Made by a program: the position numbers and the translations under genes. Shown here in pieces: positions 19,825-28,346 of a stretch of 64,000 nucleotides of DNA. Origin of the DNA: Saitoella complicata NRRL Y-17804 (Eukaryota > Ascomycota > Saitoellomycetes > Saitoellales > Saitoellaceae). Numbering within the stretch: the stretch's first letter is position 1; each line of letters begins with the position of its first letter. The DNA lies in assembly GCF_001661265.1 (NCBI RefSeq), contig NW_017567019.1, positions 1-64,000 of the forward strand, given 5' to 3'. The notes under the pieces were generated by a model. The model did no database searches and was not told the DNA's origin. It was given only the letters and a program-made list of their open reading frames with translations.

Positions 19825-20258
19825 TTTGGGTGTTGTGGGGAGAATGGAGGGATGGGAGAGATGCGCGGTCGAGGTTTGACTTTATACCGCGACGGAGAGG
19901 GCAAGTGTCCAATGGATGGGGCGACGCGTCAAAGTGAAGTTTTGGGAAAGGAGTCATTGTAACTATCTTTTTCTTAAATATTAGAATAGTTGGAGACGCG
20001 TGCTGTATCGAACGTCTTTGAACGTACACCCGATCACCTGCCGCGCCCGACTGCGCCGCCCATTTTCGACCTCGTGCAAACAATTCTGCCTGGAGCAGCC
20101 GTCGGTCTCGAGTCGTCTGTCGATATATTCAAATTGGAGTCGTTATAACAAACAGTCCACCACCCAAACCGCATCCACTCACCTCGCGCACCTCCCCGCA
20201 CACCGGGTCAACACCACCACCACCACCACCACCACCAAACCTCATACACACCCACACC
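19825..20258. promoter_or_regulatory. Divergent promoter with (ACC)n microsatellite
   Basis: 434 bp between the NASP-like start and the small plus-strand gene. An ACC/CCA trinucleotide run (about 20211-20237) ends about 20 bp before the ATG at 20259 and is probably in its 5' UTR. No other feature. Confidence 0.5.
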
Positions 20259-20471
20259 ATGTTCACCCGCTCCCTAAACTACCGCCAACGCTCCCGTCTA
20301 ACAGCCTCACTCTTCGGCACAACAGCCCTCCTCGCATTCCTCGTCGTCGCGGCACCGTCAATTCTTCCATGTCCCGCACGCAAGGTACAGAGGACTGGGT
20401 TTAGGGGGGTGAAGGGGGAGGGGGCAGAGATGGAGGGGAAGAGGGTTGTTGTCTTGGAGAGGGAGGGGTAG
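20259..20471 (+). CDS. Conserved small fungal membrane protein (LPCPA motif)
   Basis: 70-codon ORF with ATG at 20259. It starts with a basic segment (MFTRSLNYRQRSR), then one transmembrane helix (LTASLFGTTALLAFLVVAAP, 14-33). Next comes SILPCPARKVQ, then a short charged tail. From memory, many Pezizomycotina genomes encode unnamed short proteins with the same plan: basic N-terminus, single helix and an LPCPAPR-type motif. The topology (positive N-terminus, one helix) would fit a mitochondrial inner-membrane assembly factor, but function is unknown. Confidence 0.6.
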   Translation: MFTRSLNYRQRSRLTASLFGTTALLAFLVVAAPSILPCPARKVQRTGFRGVKGEGAEMEGKRVVVLEREG

Positions 20472-21110
20472 GTTCGGTGAGGAGTGGGAAGCAGGAGACG
20501 GCTCCTCGGTGTTGTATGGATTGCCGAGCAAATTTGAAGGAGTAGGAGTGGGGCGGTATTGCATTGTGTGACCTCAAGTGCTGAGGATCACTGCCATTCA
20601 ACGTCAGGGATGAGAATATCATGGTGACGCACGTCTCAATCTAAGTCCGAGACGAAAAGGCCGCAAACGTCGGCCGAATGATCTCTAGGAGCATCGGTAT
20701 GGGACCCGGCTTCAAGCATATATACCCTATAAGAAGCGCATCGATAACATTCTTTCCACGCGCTTTTGAATCAAATGGAAGTGAAGGTACCTTATACTTT
20801 CTTTTTGCCTTTACCTATAGAATATAACTAGACCCGTATCGACCGTCTTTTGGAGTTTGGTAGACAGCTCGGCCGCGGGTGTGACAGCTCAGACGCTGAA
20901 CTCTCGGGGCGGGCTGCAACCCTCCCTTGGCGACCCATTACGCGCCTCCTGTGTGCTTCATCGTGCCGTTCAGATGTCTCCCATGTGTCGTGCGTACCTC
21001 TGGTAGCTGCTGCTGTGCGGGTCCGACGTGCTCAGCTCCACCCCTCGACGCGTGCGTGCCAGGGCAGCCATTTGCGGTCCCATTCTATGCTCATTCTCTC
21101 GTCCATCCAC
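20472..21110. other. Intergenic region
   Basis: 639 bp between the small LPCPA gene and the 3' end of SLD5. It includes a TATATACCCTATAA stretch near 20720 but no supported coding frame. Confidence 0.45.
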
Positions 21111-21830
21111 TCAAATCAACTCCACATCCCCACTCACAACCCACTTCCGAACCGCACTCCACCTCAAAATATAAATCGCCCCACCCCTCAACTCAACCAT
21201 CTCCTCCTCCCCTCCCTCCCCCTTCGCTCCCGTCTTGACACCCAACACATCCCCATCACCCCCCTCCACATCGCGTTTAACACGCACGAAAACCGCACTA
21301 TCGAGATCGGGGGTTTCGATCATGCTGATACCAGCCGTGTTATCGTCCAAATTCTGGAGTTGTGGGTCGAGGGCGGAGAGGAATGAGGAGCGGTAGTGGT
21401 GCGTGAGGAGTGCGAGGTGTTTTTGTGCGTATTGCTTTTCGGTGCGGGAGAGGCGCGTTACGAGGTCTTGGGTGCGGAGGATGTGGAGGGGATAGCGATC
21501 GATCTTGTGGAGTCGTGCGCGGAGGTAGGATCGTACGAGCCATTTGACACGCTCCAGCTCTGTTTGCATCAATACGACTTTGAAACCTCCTCCTCCGTGG
21601 CCTTCGGCTTGTTCACTCATCGCTTCCTCGACTCTCATGATCATATCCTGTACCCGCCCCATGACTCTATCCAGCACTTCTGTCTCGAAGGGCAATAACT
21701 CTGGTGAGAGTCGTTCTGAGATGAAGGATTGGGTTAAGGCGTTTATGTCGGCTGTTGACGAGGGGGCGGAGGCGGGAGGGCGGTCGGCGAGGATATCGGA
21801 GAGGGAGAAGCCGAGGTCTGCGTCAGTCAT
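21111..21830 (-). CDS. SLD5: GINS complex subunit Sld5
   Basis: Subunit of the GINS tetramer, which joins Cdc45 and Mcm2-7 to form the replicative helicase. 239 aa in one exon. The family pattern is visible. The N-terminal helix ADINALTQSFISERLSPELL (about 28-47) leads to PFETEVLDRVMGRVQDM. The A-domain core is LMQTELERVKWLVRSYLRARLHKID, then LTHHYRSSFL. The B-domain is VFVRVKRDV...LRGGAIYILRWSAVRKWVVSGDVELI at the C-terminus. Sld5 uniquely carries a C-terminal B-domain, and its length of 220-240 aa fits. Position 21830 is the first ATG and the only reasonable start. Confidence 0.92.
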   Translation of the reverse strand: MTDADLGFSLSDILADRPPASAPSSTADINALTQSFISERLSPELLPFETEVLDRVMGRVQDMIMRVEEAMSEQAEGHGGGGFKVVLMQTELERVKWLVRSYLRARLHKIDRYPLHILRTQDLVTRLSRTEKQYAQKHLALLTHHYRSSFLSALDPQLQNLDDNTAGISMIETPDLDSAVFVRVKRDVEGGDGDVLGVKTGAKGEGGEEEMVELRGGAIYILRWSAVRKWVVSGDVELI

Positions 21831-23880
21831 TGTACGAGAGAATCTGTGTATGTCTGGTGCGTATGAGGAGGTCGAGGAGGCCCCGACTGAACGTCAGGCG
21901 GCGGGTGCAGGGGCAGGGGTTTAGGTTTTGGGCTCGTTCACCGTAGCTACCGTATAGGATAGATTCCCCAAATTCACGTTCGGGTTCAGAAAGAGGTAAG
22001 TCTCTAGTATTGTTGGAGATCCTTTATGGTTTCGTCAGCGTACTTCAGTACCAGCGGTGTTTGCCATTCTCTGAGAACTGCACTTGCAGTTCGCTATGGT
22101 ACGCACGCCCCGACGGGCATCGTCCGCCATCACGTCTTGTCGCCCAGGTGGCGGCAAGCCGATGTTCGAAAGCTCTTGAAACTCGCTGAGCGCTACAGCT
22201 AGTAAATCTGATTTCTTCCAGGCTGTATGGTGGTGACTTAACTATAGGATCAGCTACAAGAAATCGATCGGGTTGAGAAGACCCGTGCTCTTCATCCCGT
22301 CATATGCGGAAGTGAAACGGCTCACATGATCGAACGTACATTCCCTCCAACCTTATTACGCTATGAAGCGCTACGGATTATCAATCACGCGCACTTTGTC
22401 CGTCAGAAGGCTTGTTGCGGGAGTTGACGACGGCAACGCCTGCCCAGAGAATCCCCGCGAGAAGAGATGAGCTTGACCTGACCGTGGGAGGATGTTGACG
22501 CTGAACGTATACTGACTCCCGGTTGCGTTCTGACTGAAGTAAGAGGGTCTGCAGGCCGTAGCCTACGACTGTGAGTTTCTGCTTCGCCAACGTCGGGCCG
22601 CAACTTAGGCTTACCCCGGAAACCTTCCGGAAAATAGAGTGTTTCCTCGATACGGATACGGTTGTGCGGAAGGCTTAGCAATCGAAGCTCGCACAGTCAC
22701 GCGGTTGATTGTCGGTTGAGCGGTACGTTACGAAAGTGTAGGGCTTGTGCCGCAATCCACATGCCCCGGCCATGGCCTTGAATGAGGCTCCTTTACTTTC
22801 AACTTGCTGTTCAGGCAGGAGCTGCAATGTATAAACTCGTTCATGAGAATAACCGGAGCTACCCGCTAGGATGGTATTCTTCCAGGCGTTCTAAGACCTC
22901 CGACACGTGGAACATTACTGACCTTACAAATGTATTTCAGACAACTGCCGGTGGGAAGTTTCCATGACGTGGCGAACACGACGAGTTGGTTTGAAGGCTA
23001 GGCCCTTCATCGCTGGGGAGGACTGTGGTTACTCATACTTCCAGGTATATCCTTGATATTGACGATTGGTCTGGTCTTGTGGGCACAAATCGCTGGAAGG
23101 AAGGTCGATTTGCCTGCTGCGAGGGATTTGTCAGTCGGCGAAATTGTTGCCGTCTCACAAACGCCGGATGTTCAAAGATCGGGGTATGGCAGTGATACGA
23201 AAGCAAGGAAGTCTTTCTTGGAACGTCCTTTCACTTTCGCTATGAACTGCCCTGGTGCGTATGGTGTCTTTCAATCCAACGAAGTGAAGCGTTCTTATGG
23301 CCCACAGTCGGCTGTACATTTTTCAAACGCTAAACGCACGGAAGAACAAGAGAATTATCCTTTGCATTAAGTTTGGACAGCGAGGCGTCGGAGGAATTGT
23401 GGAAGCTGGAAAGAGTACTTGCTATCGTTTATTGTTTATCGATCGTACGCAAATAACAAATGATATCTTGATCGAGAATCGAATTTCGAGCTCCACTCCC
23501 ACGGTACCGGTCGCTCAGCCGCACGCCCCATGGTCGGATGCTCAACGATCAGGCAATAAGTAACGACCAATAATGCAACTTAATCATTGCCGGTATGTCT
23601 GATATGGGCGGCAGTACAAACCGCGAACGAAAGCCCCTTGCGCATGCCAGGTCTAGGTTGCACCTCCGCTGATCATGAGACCCAAGTTGAGATTGCACAA
23701 CCTGGGCAATACCGAAGAAAACGACCTCAAGTTGAATGTATGCAAGGATCAAAAAGGGTTGTGGACAATGCACACCGCCATCCACCGAGATCGTTTGTAT
23801 GACATCATGCCCCACCCCCGGTTTCGACCCCGCAGAGGATCCTCGACGTCGCCAAGGTCGCAACCCTAATTGCAATCACC
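21831..23880. other. 2-kb region with no confident gene
   Basis: Composition is mixed and codon periodicity weak. There are isolated splice-like signals (GTAAGT near 22003; CTTCCAG near 22218, 22880 and 23038), and all frames are below about 110 codons. On the minus strand, 22680-22381 could be a two-exon fragment: EETLYFPEGFRG, then donor GTAAGC near 22616 and acceptor CAG near 22582, then KLTVVGYGLQTLLLQ and a hydrophobic LLAGILWAGVAVV. It lacks an ATG and matches no family I know. The region could be a decayed locus or hold non-coding RNA. Confidence 0.4.
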
Positions 23881-24348
23881 ATGTCTGATCCCAAATCCTC
23901 AGACTACATGAACGGCTCCTGTTTCTGCGGCCTTATTAAATGGAAGGCCGACGTCTCGAAGATCACACTCTCCGCCTACTGCCACTGCACATTCTGTCAA
24001 CGAACCACCGGCGGCCCTTACGTTCACACCACGCACCATCCCTCCTCCTCCATCTCCTTCACCGGTCTTGAGCACGCTCAATCATCCGAATGGAAGCCTA
24101 GAAAACACAAGAAGCGCTGTGGGGAGTGCGGTGCGCCGTTTGCTTCTTACTCAATGGATCGGGAAAACTGGAGTGTGTGGAGTAGTGGGTGGCAACGGGA
24201 TCACGATGGGATGATCATTGGTTGGGAACGGATCCGGCCTACATGTCATCAGTTTGCGGGGACGATGCAGATGAGTGTGAAGGAGTTGGGAGAATTACCG
24301 GTTTATGAGGGGTATGAGGGGAAGAGTAAGCGGTTGGACCAGAATTGA
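23881..24348 (+). CDS. GFA/CENP-V domain protein
   Basis: 155-aa single-exon protein of the glutathione-dependent formaldehyde-activating-enzyme-like (GFA) superfamily, a zinc-binding beta fold. The zinc-ligand motifs are in order: GSCFCGLIKW (about 12-21), CHCTFCQRTTGG (about 37-48) and RCGECGAPF (about 79-87). These are the CxC...CxxC...CxxC set of the family. Members are numerous in fungi and mostly of unknown substrate; the original formaldehyde activity does not extend to all. There is no signal peptide, so it is likely cytosolic. Confidence 0.88.
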   Translation: MSDPKSSDYMNGSCFCGLIKWKADVSKITLSAYCHCTFCQRTTGGPYVHTTHHPSSSISFTGLEHAQSSEWKPRKHKKRCGECGAPFASYSMDRENWSVWSSGWQRDHDGMIIGWERIRPTCHQFAGTMQMSVKELGELPVYEGYEGKSKRLDQN

Positions 24349-24538
24349 CAAGTAGTTGTATGAAGAGGATATGTGATAAAACTAACAATAAGACCGGTTT
24401 GGTGGAGCATCTTGGTGTACCGGTTGTGTTGAGGTTGGAATCCGTCAACATCTCAGAGCGTGAGAAATCTTCCGTTTCTGCCCCTGGTCGCATCATCATG
24501 TCCATGGGCTGCACAATGAAGTTACTCAATTACAAAGA

Positions 24539-25375
24539 TTATGTTCTTTCACACCTTGCCCTTGGGCAACCCTTAACAAGAACCTTACACCACATCTCCC
24601 TGAGATCCGGCGCGAGCATCTCGACGCTCACGACATCCCATCCACACCAGGGGTCAGCTTTTGTCGACATATACGGCCAATGTTTGGGCTTAATCTCATG
24701 GATCCTCTGGTCTCCCACGCCAGCCAGGGACTTCGCACTAACCAATGGTAGTTTTCGTACTCCATTGAATTGTGGGAGGAACAACATCGCTTTTACACGA
24801 CTCTTCAGACCTCTCAGTCCGTCTTCAGAAACCGTCTCGAACATATCATTCGCGAAACTCTCGGAGCGTCCGCATATTTTCCACTCCGCTTCTGAGGGGC
24901 GTTTGCCCAATATCCACGTTTCTTCAATCATAGTCACCGGCGGCATGGGCGGCAGAGGTGGAGGGGGAGGACGGAGGGCATTGGCTAGGGACACGAGCCC
25001 TGGAAGATTGAAATAATCCGCCTCGGCGATCACCGCCTCTATGACCACCAGGTCCGAGGGAACGATGAGTCGACCACGTCGGAGGTAGGTCAACACAACC
25101 CTGAAAATCTCAGGATCCGCATCGATAAAAAGTGCCTCCTCCACGCTCTTTCCTCTGTTCTGGCTCAGTGAGCTGGAGGTGGAGGAGGTGGTCTGAGACG
25201 AGGGAGGAGAGGAACCAAACGTAAGGAGTTTCGCAAGGAATGAGGAGGGGTGCGAAAGAAGTGTGGCTCTTGTTGTTGCGAAGGGCGTGCCACCCACGTT
25301 GAGGTACAGAGGCTCGTTATCCGTGCTTGTGCTTGTGGTGTCAGAAGTTGCCGTTGTTGTGAGATTCGGAGACAT
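24539..25375 (-). CDS. BTB/POZ (potassium-channel T1-type) domain protein
   Basis: 278-aa protein. Residues 22-50 give LYLNVGGTPFATTRATLLSH, the start of a T1/BTB fold. An S/T/Q-rich insertion (about 57-75) precedes EALFIDADPEIFRVVLTYLR and the C-terminal BTB strand/helix GRLIVPSDLVVIEAVIAEAD. KCTD-type proteins of this architecture usually act as Cullin-3 adaptors or oligomerisation modules. The C-terminal half (about 140-278) is not recognised; it contains WILGKRPSEAEWKICGRSES and two Trp-rich segments and may be the substrate-binding part. The gene converges on the GFA gene with only about 190 bp between stops. Confidence 0.8.
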   Translation of the reverse strand: MSPNLTTTATSDTTSTSTDNEPLYLNVGGTPFATTRATLLSHPSSFLAKLLTFGSSPPSSQTTSSTSSSLSQNRGKSVEEALFIDADPEIFRVVLTYLRRGRLIVPSDLVVIEAVIAEADYFNLPGLVSLANALRPPPPPLPPMPPVTMIEETWILGKRPSEAEWKICGRSESFANDMFETVSEDGLRGLKSRVKAMLFLPQFNGVRKLPLVSAKSLAGVGDQRIHEIKPKHWPYMSTKADPWCGWDVVSVEMLAPDLREMWCKVLVKGCPRARCERT

Positions 25376-25782
25376 GGTCGACGTCCAGCGTGCGAAATAT
25401 GATCGATTCTGAATGAACTTGACTGAAGTGGACGGATTTTAGAACAAAGCTTAATCGTCAATGAAGGCTGAGCAACGTATTTATAACTGACGTTGACTCC
25501 CTTGGACATGTGCCAGGGCCTCTTGAACTTGTGACCTTTCTCTCGCATAGAGCGGCCCGTAGTACTCGTACATCTCGCTGCTTCTTGTCCTGTCCTGCTC
25601 TACATGACTGCAAGTGGTTCGACACGTTGAGATGATCCACTGATGTTCAATGGCTATAACTAAAGCTACTATAACTCCTCAAACCTACTCCATAAACCCA
25701 CAAAACAATTACAAACGAAAACCCCATTCCAAAACACACTCTGCTCAGTCTGCTCACTCTCAATAATTTCAATTCAATTCAA
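25376..25782. other. Intergenic region (BTB promoter / antizyme 3' UTR)
   Basis: 407 bp between two minus-strand genes. The half next to the antizyme stop is A/T-rich, with AATTTCAATTCAATTCAATC near 25767, and suits a 3' end. No coding frame is supported. Confidence 0.45.
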
Positions 25783-26620
25783 TCAAACCTCACACCCCAT
25801 CCTGACCCACTCCGTATCAACCGCCGCCGCACCCAGGCCTCCAGCCCCACCCTCAACCTCCCTCTCAAAGCCGGCCCACATCATACCCCTAACAACCTCC
25901 GCACACTCCATATCCATGCCGTGCGTGTGTGCATGACGCGGGACCCAGACAACGAGCCTCTCGCACGCATTTTGTTCGGCGAAGTCGAGCAACGCAGTGA
26001 GAGTTGAACGGAGGGGTGTGAGGGAAAAGAGGTGGGAGAGGGGTGTCGAACGAGGAAGGAGAACAGTAAGCTCTTTCGATTCGGTGGTGGAGGCGGAGGA
26101 GGAACGGGAGGTGTGGGTTGTGGTGGTGATTATGGCGTGAAGGACGGGGGATGAGAGTGTCGGGAGATAGATCTCGAGGTTTTGGTGGTGCGTGGTAACA
26201 GTACGACCACGATGCGCGATGACATCTCCGCTGGTAGAGCTGGTGATGCTGGATGCGCTCGTTCCGTACAAATGGCCATTATCGGTATCGACGGGTGGTG
26301 TCGGCGGAAGCTGTCCGCCGACGATGTGGCCATGTATGCGCCCATTCCCGGGCGCAGTGCCGGAGCCGTGTGCTGGATTGTCTTTACTCTCCTCCCCAGC
26401 TCCGTCAAACGCACCACCCTCCACCGGCGGTGTCGGTGGCACGGCGTTGGTGTTGGTGCTCGTTGTTGGCACCGGTTGATTGAGTATTCGTATCGACGGC
26501 ATGATAATTATTACTTAAACTCGAATTCAATTGATTAGAATAGGAATTGGAGATGTTGACGGTAGTGGAAGTGCTCGATTGAGTGTGATTGCGGAGTGTG
26601 GAGAGGGGGTAAGCTGCCAT
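25783..26620 (-). CDS. OAZ1: Ornithine decarboxylase antizyme, expressed by +1 ribosomal frameshift
   Basis: Antizyme binds ornithine decarboxylase monomers, sends them to the proteasome and blocks polyamine uptake; polyamines stimulate its synthesis through a +1 frameshift. Two overlapping frames are seen. ORF1 runs from the ATG at 26620 for 71 codons (Q/N/S/T-rich, ending GGGWCV) and stops at TGA 26407-26405. ORF2, in the +1 frame, is open across that stop and ends at 25783. Shifting at GTT-TGA-C gives a 278-aa protein. ORF2 has the family C-terminal fold: ELTVLLPRSTPLSH, TLTALLDFAEQNACERLVVW, VVRGMMWAGFE and EWVRMGCEV, aligning with human OAZ1 LLEFAEEQL...VFICF...LLRTFSFLGFE. The exact shift codon is inferred; most known sites are UCC-UGA, so GUU-UGA is a variant. 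Confidence 0.85.
26405..26410 (-). promoter_or_regulatory. Candidate +1 frameshift site GUU-UGA-C of antizyme
   Basis: The last sense codon of ORF1 is GTT, followed by TGA and then C. Slippage over the first U of UGA places GAC in the A site and continues into ORF2. UGA-C is a leaky termination context, and a stop codon in the A site is how known antizyme sites work. Whether GUU-tRNA slippage is used here is inferred. Confidence 0.65.
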
Positions 26621-26896
26621 TCAAAGTTTCAGACGAAGACTGGTTGTTGTTGTCGGGATCGAAAGGCGGGTTGATGCTCTTCGATTCGAGTGATGAACGG
26701 TGTACTCGGTGCTCTGTTGGATGGAGGACTGGTCGTTCGATGGGGGTGTATGCTGTCCTGGCGGAGTCAGGGAGGCTTTAATCAACTGTGGCGAAGCATG
26801 GGGCGCAGCACGTCTGGTAGATTCGGTCGGCCCGGGGCGGCCGAGTTGCAGATGACCAAAAAGTGGACCCTGTAACGAAGACTCCTTCACAAAACA
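26621..26896. promoter_or_regulatory. Bidirectional promoter, antizyme / PanB
   Basis: 276 bp between opposed start codons, so both genes must be driven from this interval. It contains a GC-rich CGGCCCGGGGCGGCCG block near 26828-26843. No further motif is assigned. Confidence 0.5.
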
Positions 26897-27904
26897 ATGG
26901 CTTCTCTACGCCGGCCTCTACTCTCCCTGAGCCGTCTCCGACAGAGACCATGCATCCAGCAGTCAATAAGATCCTACAGCTTCCACCCATCCCCAGATCC
27001 AGCCGGTGCTCCTGCTCCCTCCGGCACTGCACCCACCTCAATTGCAGATATTCCTCGACCAAAAGCAACACTACATACACTCCGCCAACTTTACAAAAGG
27101 AAAATCCCAATCGCCACGATTACAGCACATGACTTTCCATCCGCACTTGCTGCAGATCAAGCTGGCACGGATCTGATCCTTGTTGGTGACTCATTGGCAA
27201 TGGTCGCGTTGGGGTACACCTCGACAAATCAGGTCACCATGGAGGATATGATTCATCATTCAAGAGCTGTGGTCAGGGGTACGAAGTCGGCGTATGTTGT
27301 TGCGGATTTGCCGTTTGGGACGTATGAGGCTTCGCCGGAAGATGCTGTGCGGAATGCTGTGCGACTGATAAGGGAAGGAGGTGTGGAGGCTGTCAAGTTG
27401 GAGGGAGGAAAGGAGATGGCAGTGACGATTGAGAGGTTGACAACGGTGGGGATTCCAGTATTGGGACATATCGGGTTGCTGCCACAAAGACAAGCAGCGT
27501 TGGGTGGATTCAGGGTACAAGGAAAGACGGCAGCGAGTGCGGCACAGCTGTTGGAGGATGCGCTGGCACTCGAGAAGGCTGGCTGTTTTGCCTTGGTCCT
27601 GGAAGCTATGCCAGCCGAGATTGCTGAAATCATCACGAAACGCATCACCATCCCAACAATCGGTATTGGTGCTGGATCAGCGTGTTCAGGACAGGTTCTT
27701 GTACAACTTGACATGCTCGGCGCATTTGAGCGGTTCGTACCAAAGTTTGTGAAGCAGTATGAGTCAATAGGAGTGAAGACGAGACAAGCAATTGGGAAGT
27801 ATATTGAGGAAGTGAAGGCTAGGAGCTTTCCTGCAATGGAGCATACATACCCGATAAAACCGGAGGAGTTGGAGAAGTTCAAGGCAAAGGTTGGGAGCGA
27901 TTAA
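26897..27904 (+). CDS. PANB: 3-methyl-2-oxobutanoate (ketopantoate) hydroxymethyltransferase
   Basis: First committed enzyme of pantothenate/CoA synthesis: it transfers a hydroxymethyl group from 5,10-methylene-THF to 2-oxoisovalerate. 335 aa in one exon. The N-terminal 25 residues (MASLRRPLLSLSRLRQRPCI) form a basic, acid-free mitochondrial presequence. The catalytic region shows ITAHDFPSALAADQAG, VGDSLAMVALGY (metal-binding Asp), VKLEGGKEM, GHIGLLPQ and ALVLEAMPAEIA (catalytic Glu), and GIGAGSACSGQVLVQLDMLG. The C-terminus is lysine-rich. The length suits a fungal PanB with presequence. Confidence 0.97.
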   Translation: MASLRRPLLSLSRLRQRPCIQQSIRSYSFHPSPDPAGAPAPSGTAPTSIADIPRPKATLHTLRQLYKRKIPIATITAHDFPSALAADQAGTDLILVGDSLAMVALGYTSTNQVTMEDMIHHSRAVVRGTKSAYVVADLPFGTYEASPEDAVRNAVRLIREGGVEAVKLEGGKEMAVTIERLTTVGIPVLGHIGLLPQRQAALGGFRVQGKTAASAAQLLEDALALEKAGCFALVLEAMPAEIAEIITKRITIPTIGIGAGSACSGQVLVQLDMLGAFERFVPKFVKQYESIGVKTRQAIGKYIEEVKARSFPAMEHTYPIKPEELEKFKAKVGSD

Positions 27905-28346
27905 ACGGAACGGTCTGCCCGCGCAGCATTATTCAATTGCAAGGGCCAATTGGGTGATACAGTACAATATATATGGATGTCGGAAGTGCAGTGAGAACGT
28001 GCAATGCTCACAACCAGCTGGAGAAAAGAGGAGGATATGAGAAATGGAGATAGTCTAATAGCATATACCTGCAAATACCAAACCTGAAATCATCATACAA
28101 AACCGTGAGATTTCCCGCCTGCATCACCTAGGCAACGCCGGCGAGTGTCTATGACAAGTCGCTCATGAAGTCGTGCGACATTTGATAATTTAATTCTCGA
28201 AAGGAAGCACTTGTGTCGTTATTATGGCTGCTGGCAGGCCTATACGCATCGGATGTTCGCAACTCCGGTGGCGCTGCAGCTCCTCGTATAGCTCTCTGAA
28301 TAGCAATACCTCATCAATCTACCAAGAAACCCATCATGTCATACCC
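27905..28346. other. Convergent intergenic region
   Basis: 442 bp between the PanB and Vac7-like stop codons. It includes AATATATATGG near 27965 and an A/T-rich stretch and is probably 3' UTR on both sides. Confidence 0.5.

Noticed and set aside
20850-21386. Plus-strand ORF of 178 codons overlapping SLD5
   Set aside because: The second half is antisense to a clear Sld5 gene and the first half lacks any recognisable motif.
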